Source: Tolypeutes matacus (Eukaryota; Chordata; Mammalia; Cingulata; Chlamyphoridae). Taken from it: 64,000 nucleotides of DNA. Shown here piece after piece: positions 21,422-34,150 of the stretch. The notes beneath the pieces were generated by a model. It did not search any database, had not been told where the DNA came from, and saw nothing but the letters and a program-made list of their open reading frames with translations. The stretch covers positions 5,843,252 through 5,907,251 of the forward strand of contig JAKSZT010038599.1 of NCBI GenBank assembly GCA_026826555.1. Direction: 5' to 3'. The translations under genes and the position numbers were made by a program. How positions within the stretch are numbered: position 1 is the first letter of the stretch; the number at the start of each line of letters is the position of its first letter.

Positions 21422-23617
21422 ATGGATATGTCAAGCCCTCAACATTATTGCAAGTAACTATGACTATTATTCTTCAAAAAGTAAGACTTAGTGGTTACTG
21501 TAAGTATGAGGGGAGGGGGAAGGAAGAAGAGAATAGATGGAACGTAGGGTATTTTGAGGGCATTGGAGTTTTTATGCATGATCTTGCAATAATGAATCAG
21601 GCCATTTTAACTTTCATCAAATTTATAAAAGTGTATGGTCCAAAATATAAATCATAATGTAAACCATTGACCATGGTTAGTAGCAATTATAACAAATGTA
21701 CCATCTGCAGGTAAAATGTTATTAAGAGGAGAAAGGGGAAAAGGGGGCGGGTGCTGGGTATAGGGGAATCCACTATATTCTCTACATGACTTTTCTGTAA
21801 ACTAAAGCTCCTTTGAAAATAAAATGAAAAAAAAAATAAGACACTTGGGGAATATATGGAAGAAAATGTCACTGTGCATACAAGACAACAGATCTTACAG
21901 TGATGAAAGACATAATGTCTAAATTTTTTAAATTTAATTTTTAATTTTTTTGTATTTTATATGTTATTTTTAAAACTATCATTATTTCATTTTCTTACTG
22001 TTTTTATTTGGTTATTTTGTTGGCTTCATCTTTGGAAAGGTTTTGGATCACAAAAGGATCACAACTCTAGCAGATGAGGATCATTGCTATGAGGTGTCTG
22101 TGATGGGGGGATGCATGGTAAGGTGTTCATCTGGAGCATGCCTCTAAGGCATATGAATATGCTCAAGTGTTCATGGAGCATTATCATGGTGGGTGGAAAT
22201 CCACACAATAACTGAAAGAATATTGAATTCCCATCCTAGGGAGTTCGGCTATATTTTCTAATGGGACAGTAAGAATCCCTCGAGTACAGGGGCAGTGCCT
22301 AGTGAAGGAGGCGCATTGCATCAGGTCCTTGATATTGAAAATTGTACTCGTGAATCTTTTCTTTTGAAATTGAAACTTAGCCTAGTATTATATGTTGCCT
22401 AAGGATTACCTACTGAGGGCCTCCTTGTTGCTCAAATGTGGCCTCTCTCTAAATGAAACTCAGCATATAAATGTATTACCTTCCTCCCGGCATGGGACAT
22501 GACTCCCAGGAATGAGCCTCCCTGCATGGAAGAATTACTACCAAGCACCAACTAGCAATGCAAGGAAAAAGACCTTTACCATAAGGAGGAAATGGTAAAT
22601 ACAAATGAGTTTTTATGGCTAAGAGATTTCAAAGTGAGTAGGGAGGTCATTCCAGAGGTTATGCTTATGCACAGGATTTCATTGACTGACAGAGTAAATA
22701 TTGCCTCAAATAGTGCGTTCCTGAGGGCTCTAGACAGGGCAGACAGCTCAGGAGTTTGGCACCCTGCCAATGGGCTTTACCTTGGAATTTATGCTCCCCA
22801 GTGTGACAGAGTTGGACTCATTTTTGTTTCCTTACACATGACTCTTCTGTCCCTTCTATTTCAACCTATAGTTAGTACTATACTTGATAGGTATACATCC
22901 ATGAGATTTAAATCTTTGGTCTGTCCATGTGCCAGTTGGGCCTTGAATCTCAGCAGAGTTGCAACACATATTCTTTAGTTCATTGGACTCATCCAGGACA
23001 ACTAACAAGGTGATGATGATGGACAACACCCATCCCAAGGAACAAAGAGAGCTTGCAACTACAAGCAAGATAGTTCCATCCATCTGCCCCATGGGATTTA
23101 AGGCCTCTCTAATTAGAGGCAGGGTAGGTATCACCATCCCACAATCCTCAGGATTGGGGAATGAACAATGTACTAAAGTAGACTTACTATTATTCTAATA
23201 TAGACTTATTGTTATTCTAGCAATGGAAGAACTTGTATCTTGATATAAAGACAGTGGCCACCAGAGGTTCTGAGGGCAGGGAGAGCAAAAAATAGGTGTA
23301 AAATGGCAGTATTTTAGGGACATTGGAAATGTCCTGCATGACGTTGCAATGATGGATACAGGCCGTTATATTTTACCATAACTTACAAAATTACATGGGA
23401 CAGAGTGTGAACTATAATGTTTACTATAATCCACGGTTAGTGGCAATGCTTCTATATGTGTTCATCAATTGTAACAAATGTATCAAACTGATGAAGGATG
23501 TTGTTGATGTGAGAGAGTGGGAGGGAGAGGGAGTGGGGCATATGGCAATTCCCTATATTTTTTATGTAACATTTATGTAATCTAAAGTTTCTTTAAAATA
23601 AATAAATAAATAAATAG
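21422..23617 (+). mobile_element. poly(A) retroposon, possibly with 3' transduction
   Basis: A 2.2-kb unit between the two 53-bp repeats, ending in an A-rich tail (AAATAAATAAATAAATAAAT). It contains two related 3' ends. The first ends near 21838 (TCTGTAAACTAAAGCTCC and an A run) and the second near 23605 (TATGTAATCTAAAGTTTC and the tail). The segment from about 21900 to 23605 matches, in inverted orientation, the element at 27412-29940, for example ACTCCCAGGAATGAGCCTCC here against its reverse complement near 28480. No coding capacity is seen. I recognise the family as lineage-specific (xenarthran) but cannot name it. Confidence 0.6.
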
Positions 23618-23670
23618 CAATGCATGTCCATATTAAGAATAACTAAATTCTTAATATATATCCAGTTTAT
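23618..23670 (+). repeat. right copy of 53-bp flanking repeat
   Basis: Follows the A-rich tail directly. The hairpin arms are identical to those in the left copy, and only the loop (AACTAA versus AACAGC) and a dinucleotide differ. This supports target-site duplication over chance similarity. Confidence 0.7.
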
Positions 23671-24356
23671 ACTGTTACTTAAATTAGTTTTAGACATGAG
23701 GTAATAGCCCTACGATTTTGTATATGAAGGTTTAAGTATGAATTTTCCAAGAATTCAAATGAAAGTAACATTTGTAAGCACTCACTAATTACTTCATATT
23801 GAAAGTTCACTTTCCAATGGTAGCACCAGTTTTGTTTCATTATCATATTTTCAGCATATATATATGTGGGAACAAAGCTGGTTTATTTGCATATATTAAT
23901 TTTATTGTATTGCACTGTGAAATCCACAGGAAATAGCATTTCAAATATTTCAGTTAAATAAAATAAAATGCAAATAAAGTTTAGCTCCTTTGGCTGTATT
24001 TTGCCTAGAGGGTATTGAAATTTTAATAGAAAGCTCTTAAGATAACAAAATTGTAAGATAAATCTAGAAGTTGCTATTGTTAATGCTGGTGTTTCAAGCA
24101 ATAAATGACCTCCAATTCAAAAAAGTTCCAAATCCTTATAAATATTCACATTACTCCTTCTTATGAATGTTTATGCCTGCATATTTCTAACAATGCTCAT
24201 TAAAGCATCCTAGGAAACATTCTGTTGAAAGTCTCCAACTTAAAACACAGTGGAGATTTATCTCAATGAAATAAATATTCTGCCCATGCATATGATAAGA
24301 TGTGTATGTGATAAAATATTAATGAAAATTGCAGAAAATTAAAAATTCTTACTAAA
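23671..24356. other. no assignable feature
   Basis: AT-rich interval. Nothing recognised. Confidence 0.4.
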
Positions 24357-24368
24357 TATCTAGTATTG

Positions 24369-24737
24369 GGAAGCAGATGTGACTCTCCCATATGGGAGAT
24401 CCCAGGTTCAGGTCCCAGTGCCTCCTAAAGAAGACAAGCAGATGCCTGCACCCACCACAACAAAAACTAGACACCTACATGCCTCACCCCACCGCAACAA
24501 GTGGACACCTAAATGAGCAGATGCCTCAGGCCAACAGACACCACAGCCTGTGGGGAGAGGGTGTGGCTCAGGCTGTAGGGCATCCCCCTCCCATGTGGGA
24601 GGTCCGGGGTTCGGTTCCCAGTTCCTCCTGGAGATGGCAAGTGAACAATGAGTAGACAGACAAAACCATCTAGGGGAAGAGGGGATAAATTAGAAATAAA
24701 TAAATAAGTAAAAAAATAAATGAATCTTTAAAAAATA
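24369..24737 (+). mobile_element. dimeric tRNA-derived SINE (DAS-like)
   Basis: Two tRNA-like units in tandem. The second has an A-box-like TGGCTCAGGCTG and a B-box GGTTCGGTTCC separated by the arm CTCCCATGTGGGAGG. The first has lost its A box but keeps CATATGGGAGATCCCAGG and CCTCCTAAAGAAGACAAGC. It ends in an A/T-rich tail. Near-matching 12-bp sequences flank it (TATCTAGTATTG at 24357-24368, TACCTACTATTG at 24738-24749, 10 of 12 identical). The tRNA-like head with CCTCCTAAAGAAGACAAGC is the hallmark I know from DAS SINEs of armadillos and relatives, and it is the main taxonomic clue in the window. Confidence 0.8.
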
Positions 24738-24749
24738 TACCTACTATTG

Positions 24750-27411
24750 TGCTGGGTATTAAGGATATAGGAGGGTATATACATAAGTACAGTGAGAAAA
24801 GCTAATGGCTCTCAAATTGTTTGGCATATACTATTGGTTAAACATTGAGAGATTGAGAGAGATAGAGAGAGATGGGGTGTTTGGGGGGGAGTATGATAAT
24901 CTCATTCTGCAACTATGGATTATCCAGAGGTGAAATTCAAATAGATGTGATTTCATTTCTTCTCTAAAATTTTTGGCAAAATTTTAAGTCACTCTGTTGT
25001 CTTACATATTCTGAAGATGACGGTAAACCTTGCATTCACTGGCTCCCATTCATATTCTTGTGGCATATTTTGCTTTATTTTTAACCATTACGTCTTTGCT
25101 GACTAAGCCATGGTTAGGGCAGTGAGCTTCTTTTTGGTTCATCTTATCCCCAGCATGAAGTGATTAAACAGGAGTTACTGATTATGAGGTTATGAGGAGG
25201 TGATAAGGATTGCTATTTCCTTCTCTGATGAAGGTAATTCTTCCAATCAAAAATGTGTAAAATGGCTATATAATATCAGATTAAAGTCTCTGAGATGTGC
25301 AGCAGTGTAAAAACTGCCACATTATATTGAATCCAATGTTTCACAAACTTGAATCTTTTATAAAAACTGTTTTTCATATATTATCTGTCTTATGTAAATA
25401 GTAACACATTGAAAGAGTCTTTGAGAAAATTGGGCTAGTTGATCCATCCATGTGGATTTGCACAAACGTTCAGAATAAAATCAAGATATGTGAACAGGGA
25501 ACGGGAGGGAAAGTATTATTCTCAATTACATAAATATTCTTTATTTATAATCTATCTTCATCTGTTTCTCCATTACCAATAATTATCCTCACCAGCATCA
25601 TGAGTGATTATGGTCTTCAAAACTAGAATTCACAAATGAATGTTGGCAAATTTTATTACAAATTAAGGTTACTTAAAATGTCATTAAAATTATCTTTATT
25701 GTATGGATTTTTCTTATTGCTTATTTTAAGATAAACTTAGGAGTAAATCTTTGGTCTCATCCTGTTTCTCTAATATTGTATTTACACTGAGACATGGATA
25801 CCATGAGAGTTTTAAGGAACTTGGCTCTACCAACTGGAGAAGCTCACTGTAGAATGCTCAGCTCTCATTATTTCTAACATTGGAAGTCTGTTCAGTAGAA
25901 ACATAATGTCTATTTCCAGCATATACTACCAAACTAGGAATCTATATTTTGGAAAAATAATCCAGGTGTAGTTATTTAATATATCGATGTATAGACATTG
26001 CATTTTCCAAAAGGACCTGAGGCCTTCAGGCTGATTCTATGAAACTGTGAATTACTTTGGTAACTATTACATTAGGCTTTTCATAGATTATAAAATATTT
26101 TAATAGTCAACAATCATACATAATCCTGTACTGTCCACTTGCATTGGGCATCACCATTTTTATTCTCCAGGTCATTTGAATAACTATCAGGAAAACAAGA
26201 TCCTAGAGCAGAATTAGCCATAAATAAGCTTAGAGGGGTAATTTTAAACTGTTTCTTAACTTCAGAGAATATATTAGTATATATCAATTAACTAAGGCAT
26301 TCTTTAACAAGGTGGTCCATATTCAAAAGTGGAGTCATTTTTAACCTGTTTCAGACATGAGATTATTTAAGATTCCAAACTGTTTTTTTCACTAGCAGAA
26401 TTTTAAAATGAGTTAGAGAGAAGCAAAGTAAGCCATAAATATGGAGAATAAGTATAATTCCTGTAACTTAAAAAGTAGTAGAATATATTAAGTATAATGC
26501 AAAGAAGAAAGTGAACAAGTTGTTCAACCCAAATAAAGCCCCTTATTTATTTAATGACAAAGAACAAAAACATGAAATGTGTATCCTTCTCTATGACATG
26601 TCCCAAATGTAATAGATTGCTTCTATGAAAGTGTGGTTGCCATTGGTAACTATTTTAAGAACAGAGTCAGAAATATGCACAAAGACTTAGGTTCATCTTT
26701 GTTCAATAAGGCTTAGTTTAAATCAACACATGTGTTGAATAATAATTAAATTATTGAATAACTAATTGTGTATGTGTATCATGAAATATATACAAGCTTA
26801 TATGAAATATTACATATTTATTCAGTAATTTTAAAAGAATATAATTAAATTGTAGGATGTTCAAACTATTATATTAAATGAAAACAGATCAAACACAATA
26901 TGAATATTAGTATTAGCCAACATTTAACAGTATTATAATGTCAGTAGTTGCATTTGTATGGAGTATATTTATCCCAGATTTCCTAGAGTAAGCATGGTTG
27001 TAACTCAAGTATCACAGGAATGACGACCTTACAACTTTGCAGCATTTTCAGCTCTCAGAATACTTCCTTATGCATTATCTACATTTCTGAATAAGGTGTT
27101 AATTTTCGCTCTCTTTTATTGATGTGAAGAGAAAGAATTGGAGATATTAAATGTTTAAATTAATCTTATGGGTAAGAGGAGATAGAATCAAGATTTCAAC
27201 CTAAGCTGTCTAACTCAAAACAGGTTGTCCCCTAAGTTTATGTAAGTATGTACACAGATTGATATTTTTCTCTTTCTTCCTGAAAATCTTTTAACATCAT
27301 TGACGATGAAAAGAGATTTGCATTTGTGAATGATGTTTTAGAAGAAAAAAAATTTTTTGAGAGTGGTTGATCATTACATTTATTTATATACACACATATA
27401 TATATATATAT
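24750..27411. other. 2.7 kb without assignable feature
   Basis: AT-rich. It includes a GA-rich patch at 24845-24875 and a short TA/CA repeat before 27411. No open frame or repeat family is recognised. Confidence 0.45.
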
Positions 27412-29940
27412 TTTTAAAAGATGCTTAGATTACATAAATGTTACACAAAAATTTCAGGGATTTCCATGTTCCCCACCTCCCACACCTCCCACAACATGCC
27501 ATATAAACATCTTTCACCAGGCGGCACATCACCTGCCATGGGTATACACATCCTGGGGCTCTGCCACCAAGCATGGACCATACAGTTCTCTCTCTCACAC
27601 AGTTCTTCATGTTATATGCTAATGTAAAATGGCTTATATTTGTCTTTGTAATGTCACTCAGGATAATTCCCAAGTCCTGAAAAAGCACCTGTATTACAAC
27701 TGCTTTCCCTTCCCTGCCCCAAAAATGTCCAGTGGCCACTGGCTCACCCTCAATGTTGTAATTTCTTCCATTGCTTGAATCACATTATTTCTACAACAGA
27801 ATACCATTAAGTCCACTCTAGTCCATAGCTCTTTCCCCAATCCTGAGGAGTCTGGGATGGTGATGTCCACTTCACCTCCAAGTGGGAGGGGGCTTATATC
27901 CCATGGATACGGTGGATAGGATTATGCTGCCTGCAGCTGCAGGCACTCTCCATTCCCTGGGATGGCCATTGTCCATCATCGTCTCCTCACCAGGTGACCT
28001 GGGTGAGTCCATTGAGCTGTAGAGTAGGAGTTGTAGCTCTACCTAGATTCTGGTCACAGCTGGCACATGGGCAGGCCAGAGGCTCCAGTCTCTGGAAGTA
28101 TACCTACAAACTCCAGCATCACATATAGGTTTGAATAGAAGGGACTGATGGACAACTCTGTCACTCTCAGGAACACAGATTCCAAAGTAGAGCCCACTGA
28201 TAAGGCATCAATCTCTGGAGCTATCCACACTTATATAGGACCTGGGTGTCTCCAGAGCCCTCAGGAGCCCCTCTGTGTGGGGTGATATCCACTTTGGTGT
28301 TCTATGAGATCCTACTGAGGTGTGCGTAAGTGTTACCTCTGGGATGACCTCCTGACTCTCTTTGAAGTCTCTTAGCCACATGAACTCATTTTTTTTTTTT
28401 TTACCTTTTCCCCCTTTTATTCAAGGTCTTTTTCTAGTCGTATTGCCAGTTGGCACTTAGTATTAATCCCTCATTGCCAGGGAGGCTCATCCTTGGGAGT
28501 CATGTCCCATGCTGGGGGGAAGGTAATACATTCATATGCTGAGTTTGGCTTAGAGAGAGGGCACATTTGAGCAACAAGGAGACTTTCATGTGGCCACCCT
28601 TAGGCACCCCATAACAGTAGGCTAAGTTTCAAATACAAGAGCAAAGACTCGTAAGGCTAATCATCAATAACAAGAACCCATCAGTGGACTCTACTCCTTT
28701 GCCAGACACTGCCCCTGCACTCAGGGAACTGTTGCCGCTCCCCTGGAGAATGTGGCAGAGGTCTCCAGGCTGGGAAGTCAGTATTACCTCATTTTTTCAG
28801 TGATTGTCTACCCACTGTGACCATGCCCCACCCCTTGATCATTTGAACAATTTTATATATCTTTCATGTATATTCAGGTGAACTTCCTCTCATGAAATCC
28901 CCATCCCAGACACCCCCCACCAATGATCCTCTCCTGCCCCCTCTGTAACCCTTCTGTGATCCAAACCTTCCTTGAAGATGAAGCCCATATAATAACCAAA
29001 TACAATTAATAGGAAAATGAAATAATAAAGATAAGTTTAAATATAACAGATAAAATAAATGGAAACTTAAAAAAAACACTAGAAATAAAATAAAAGGATT
29101 GTGATATTCAAAAAATGGGAAATAACAAAAAAAAATTTAAAAAAATTTTTTTTCTCTTTTTAACATTTTTCCTTTTATCACTGCATTATCAAATGTCCAG
29201 TCTGTACTGTGGCACCTGCCCTCTCTCACTCCCCAGTGTCTCCCGAATTTTCATTGAATTTTCAAAGTTTTAGGTCACAGCAAAGTCACACACAGAATAC
29301 TAGAGACTCCCATATATCCAACCACCTTCCCTTTTCCTCACCCCATATTAAACCCCTTTTACGTGGATGGTAGCATTGCTATAACTGTTATACAGACAGT
29401 GAAGCTTAACTACTAAATATTGTCAATGGTTTACAGTATAGTTTACAATTTAGATGGTACAGTTTAATAATTTTTGATGATATTTACCATGTCCTGTGCC
29501 CATCACTGTAAGGTAATGAAAAACATTTTCCCTGACCACTAAATACCCTCTGTTTGATCTTTTCTGTTCCTTCCTCCCCATCCCCCTGGGCACATGACAA
29601 CCCCCTGTCTTGACTCATTGGATGACAAGATTCATAGTTACATGCAACAAGAGGTCTTGACACACTGATTGTCCTCCCTTATTAGGATCCACCCTTGCTC
29701 CTAAGAGACAGCCACCTGTCTGTTTCTGGGTGAATCTGTCCTCCAAAAGATAGGGGTCTATATCTTTCCCCCTCACCGTGTGGGTCTCCACTCCCCGACA
29801 CAACACATTATGACAGGATGAACACTCACACACTCCCCAGAAGCCTACTTCAGATGCACCCCTTCCTGAATGCCCCCTCAATCTTGAAAAAAAAAATCTG
29901 TACCATTCTTTCAAATTTAAAAAGTCTTTAAAAAAGAGAT
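27412..29940 (-). mobile_element. 2.5-kb poly(A) retroposon, minus strand, family as 21422-23617
   Basis: The minus strand ends at about 27412 with TATGTAATCTAAGCATCTTT and an A/T-rich tail. It shares more than 1.2 kb with the plus-strand copy at about 22245-23605: the segments CAGCATGGGACATGACTCCC and GTCAGGAGGTCATCCCAGAG on the minus strand here correspond to CGGCATGGGACATGACTCCC and AGGGAGGTCATTCCAGAGG there. A third, 3'-only copy lies at 40557-40935. The right part (28700-29940) has no second copy in the window. Open frames of 104 and 131 residues occur but show no motifs. The family is lineage-specific and unnamed by me; an L1 3' UTR or a non-autonomous retroposon mobilised by L1 are both possible. 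Confidence 0.55.
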
Positions 29941-30445
29941 AATGTAGTAGATTCAATCTGTCCACAAATTCTTCTGCTATAAGGTGGAATCTATTTCTCC
30001 AGCTTTTCAATATGGGTGGCCCTGTGTCTTTCTGTGGCCAATAGAATGTATTGGAAGTGATATTACATGGCTTTCAAGCCCAAGCCTTATGAGCTTTGTA
30101 GCTTCTGCCTTCTGGGAGCACTGGAAGCACTGGTGGCTGGTCACAAGCTTAGGCTAGAATCTTTACATATGAGAAACTTCATGGAGAGAGCCTGAGCTTT
30201 TCCACCATTGGAGAAAACTTCACACATGTGACTGAGGATTTCTGGGACCAGACAGCCCCAGCCACACCACCCAATGGCTAGAAACACTTGAATGAGCCCA
30301 GAAGACACCTTGTGGAGCAAAAATCAGCTGTCCCAGCTGAGCAGTGCCCTCAATGCCAAACCAAAAAATTATGAACAAATGGTTGTTTTAAGCAGCTGAG
30401 TTTGGGGGTGGTTTGTTGCAGTAAAGAATATTGTGACTGATGGTG
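29941..30445 (+). mobile_element. old LTR (ERVL/MaLR-like), diverged
   Basis: Segments include GTAGATTCAATCTGTCCACA, GGTGGCCCTGTGTCTTTCTG, GTGGCCAATAGAATGTATTG, CACTTGAATGAGCCCAG and, near the end, AAGCAGCTGAGTTTGGGGGT and TGGTTTGTTGCAGTAA. These follow the order of an old placental LTR whose 3' part runs into AAGCCACTAAGTTTTGGGGT. I cannot name the subfamily with confidence. Confidence 0.5.
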
Positions 30446-31559
30446 ATAGCATTTAGAATATCATACTAGACTACCATAATCAAAGGCTTTATATTAGCAT
30501 AATTTATACAAAAAGCAAAAATAAATTTGTTATCATTAGAAGAAAATTTGATGATTTAATTAATGATGATGCTTCATTATGCCTGAGTGAATTCAAAGTG
30601 TGACAAAAGCTCAGCTGTGCAATGAATCATATATGATCCTGATGCTCAGTATTTACATACACAGTATCTTATAGGCATTAAATAACTCTCATGTAAACAT
30701 ATTGTGTAAGTATGTAGTATTGCATTAGCAAGGTAGAGAACACAAAAGAGTAATTTAATTTTCACACTGTACTAAATGCAAAGCTGCTATTGGTAATTCT
30801 AGTCCCATGCTTTGGATTCTTTTACATAAGCATGCATTTAATCAAGGAACTCTTAAGAAACTATGTATATTTGTGAATTTATTGTTCAGGAGGCTGCAAT
30901 CACCACCCTTCTCTTTCATTTTCTAGCTGCTTCCTTGTTTCTCAAAAAAAAATAAATCTCATTTTCAGAGATTTAGTTTCAGAGATTATAATTCAAAAGC
31001 TATATAAAGCCAATTAAAGCTTTCATGTTATCGTACATAATCAAACAAAGGTACTTAAAAAAGTAGTTGTTATACTATCATGGCCTATCTATCTATTAAG
31101 TGTGTTCAGGATCGAAAACCAAAGAAAGAAATGCAGGATCACTAAAACCCTGATGAATCAGGGAATTTATTTTTGTTTCCAGCTAATGTATCATTTATTA
31201 GTTAACATAAACAAATAATATAAGAACAAGTATAAAATAATATATGGAGAAATAACATATATTAAATAATATTAGAGGAATTATTAACAGATCTGGAAAA
31301 AATAATGACATTAAATTTATATAACATAAAACCACTGAGGTACAAAGTATAATGTTTCCATGGATAAATTCGGATCCCTAAATTTCACTTGGAGTTATAA
31401 AGTGGGAGAAAGCACTGGAGAGAGAGGAGAAAGGTAAATAGAGTTTGGGAAGGAATTTCTCTGGTTACTGGTAATAGACAATGCAAGGAATAAAATATTT
31501 CTATTGGAACATTAATTCTGCCACAAAGATGGGACATGTAAATAGAAAAATATTAAAAA
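30446..31559. other. no assignable feature
   Basis: AT-rich interval. No open frame or known repeat recognised. Confidence 0.4.
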
Positions 31560-32446
31560 TAGAACAAAAAGAGACAAGAGAAACTTACTTGTAAGTTGAA
31601 CAATTTCCACGACTACAGAGTGCCCAGAATTGATCATTTCCCGCTAATCAGAGAAGATATATTTCATTGAATATATAGAGTCTTCAGTAGACACACTGGA
31701 TGGTCCATAACTTAAAAGTGGGGGTAAATTAGCTTTAAAGTAAAGACTGTTCCAGACACAATTTTTAAAAGTTGCAAAATAAGCCGTGAAATGGTCAAAC
31801 TGATGCAAGTTAATTGCCAACAATATATCTAACACCCTTTAAAGGAGAACAACATAGACAAACATCCAAAAATAAAAAGTTCATAATATAAGAATGGGGG
31901 GAAATATTACTCATAACCCTGAGAATATCAATCAATATATAGAGATAAGAAAAAGAAAATGAAATAATTAGCAGGTATGGATATTAAAACAGTTATAATT
32001 ATTCTCTCTATATTAAGGAGACAAATGAAAATATGAACATAATAAGGAAAGTGAGAGAAGATGAAAAAGATATAAAACAACAAATTCTGAAATAAAAATC
32101 TCACAGGTTAGACACATTGGAAACAAAGATCCATGAACATAAAGACATAACAACTGAATCTTTCCAATAAAAATGCCAAAAACAAAAAAAGGCAGAGAAA
32201 TCTCAATGTCATATGGAACAATATCAGGCAGACTCGCATATTTTTAATTGGAATCTAAGATGGAAAGAAAATAGAGGAAAGACAGATAATATATTTAAAG
32301 ACATCATGTTTTGAAATATTCTAAATTTCTGAAATATGTTAATTGATAGATCCAAGAAGTTAATTAAATCCAAAACAAGATAATCAAAAAGAAAACCAGG
32401 CTGACACACCATAATTAAGTTCCTGAATCCAATGATTTAAAAAAAT
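31560..32446 (+). mobile_element. old L1, 5' UTR/ORF1 part
   Basis: Resembles old L1M sequence: ATTAGCAGGTATGGATATTA then AAAACAGTTATAATTATTC (start of the ORF1 region), GATCCATGAACATAAAGACA, CTCGCATATTTTTAATTGGA and, at the right, AACCAGGCTGACACACCAT. The coding frame is degraded. A younger, inverted L1 begins at 32447, and old L1 sequence of a later part (ORF2) resumes at 36522. Confidence 0.6.
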
Positions 32447-34150
32447 CTGTATTTTGTTGAGGATTTTTGCATCTATATTCATTAGAAACATTGGTCTGTA
32501 ATTTTCTTTTTTTGTAGTATCTTTATCTGGTTTTGGAATTAGGGTATGTTGGCTTCATAGAATGAATTTGGCAGCATTCTTTCCTGTTCAATTTTTTAGA
32601 AGAGCTAGAGCAAGAGATTGGTATTAGATAGTCTATGAATGATTGGTAAAATCCATCTGTGAAGCCATCTTTTTCCCAGCTTTTCATCTTTGGGAGCTTT
32701 TGATGACTGTTTCAATCTCTTCACTTGTGATTGGTTTATTGAAGTCTTCTATTTCTTCTAGGGTCAGTGTAGGTGGTTTGTGTGTTTCTAGGAATTTGTC
32801 CATCTCCTCCACATTGTTTAGTTTTTTGGCACACAGTTGTTCATAATATCCTCTTATGATCTCTCTATTTCTGCGGGGTCAGTGTTAATGTCCCCCCTCT
32901 CATTTCTGATTTTATTTACTTGCATTTTCTCTCTTTTTTTCTTTGTCAGTCTGGCTAAGCATTTGTCAATCTTTTATATTCTCAAATAACCAACTTTTGG
33001 TTTTGTTCATTCTCTCTGTTGTTTTTTATTGTTGTTGTTCTCAAGTTCATTTATTTCTGTTCTGATCTTTACTATTTCTTTCCTTCGGCTTGGTTTCGGA
33101 TTAGTTTGCTGTTCTTTTTCTAGTTCCTCCAGGTGTGCATTTAATCTTCAATTTTAGCTCTTTCTTCTTTTTAAATGTAAACATTAAGTGCTATAAATTT
33201 CCTTCTTAGCACTACCTTTGCAGTGTCCTATAGGTTTTACTATGTTGTATTCTCATTTTCATTCATCTCAAGATATTTGCTGAATTCTCTCACAATTTCT
33301 TCTTTGAACCAATGATTGTTAAAGAGTGTGCTGTCTAATAACCATATATTTATGGATTTTCCCTTTTACCAGCCATTATTGATTTCCAGCTTCATTCCAT
33401 TATGATCAAAGAAACTGTTTTGTAAATTTCAATCTTTTAAAATTTATGGAGATTTGCTTTGTGACCCAACATATGGTCTATCTTGGAGAAAGATCCATAA
33501 GCACTTGAAAAGAAAGTATATCCTGCTGTTTTGGGGTGCAATGCTCTATAGATGTCTGTTAGATCTAGTTCATTTACCATATTACTCAAGCTCTCTGTTT
33601 CTTTATTTATGCTCTATCCAGATGCTTCCAATACTGCAGTGGTGTATTGAAGACTCCAACTATTATTGTAGAGACATCTATTTCTCCCTTTTGCTTTGCC
33701 AGTGTGCCTCATGTATTGGGGCATTCAGAGTAGGTGCATAAATATTTAGTATAGTTATTTATTCTTGGTGAATTACCCCTTTTGTTAATATGTAATTACG
33801 TTCTTCATCCCTTATAACAGTTTTGCATTTGAAATCTACTTTTTCTGATATTAGTATTGTTACACCCGCTCTTTTTTGTTACTGATTGCATGGAATACAT
33901 TTTTCCAACCTTTGACTTTTAACCTGGTTATCCTTTGTCTCAGTTGAATGTCTTGTAGACAATATATATATGGCTCATATTTTTTTTAATTCATTCTATA
34001 AGTCTCTGTCTTTTGATTGGAGAGTTCAACCCATTTACATTCAATGTTATTACTGTAAAGGTATTACTTACTTCACCCATTTTGTCCTTTGGCTGTATGT
34101 TGTCATATTGTTCTATTGTTTGTCTTCTTATCCTTTAGTTTGCCCTTTCT
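32447..34150 (-). pseudogene. inverted L1 ORF2 segment (endonuclease to early RT)
   Basis: Read on the minus strand, the outer end near 34040 contains TTGAATGTAAATGGGTTGAA, the start of the endonuclease domain. Next comes GGAATGAAGCTGGAAATCAA near 33390, AGAATGAACAAAACCAAAAG near 33010 and, towards 32500, AATATAGATGCAAAAATCCT in the early RT part. Stops interrupt the frame. No catalytic residue was verified. Confidence 0.75.

Noticed and set aside
21369..23670. CRISPR-like or other repeat-spacer array
   Set aside because: Only two repeat copies 2.2 kb apart, in mammalian DNA, explained by a target-site duplication.
24540..24620. possible functional tRNA gene (A and B boxes)
   Set aside because: The boxes belong to a SINE head: no complete cloverleaf is formed and the body continues into a SINE tail with target duplications.
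29615..30010. 131-codon minus-strand open frame
   Set aside because: Runs across the border between a retroposon and an old LTR, so it cannot be a real gene. No recognisable motif.
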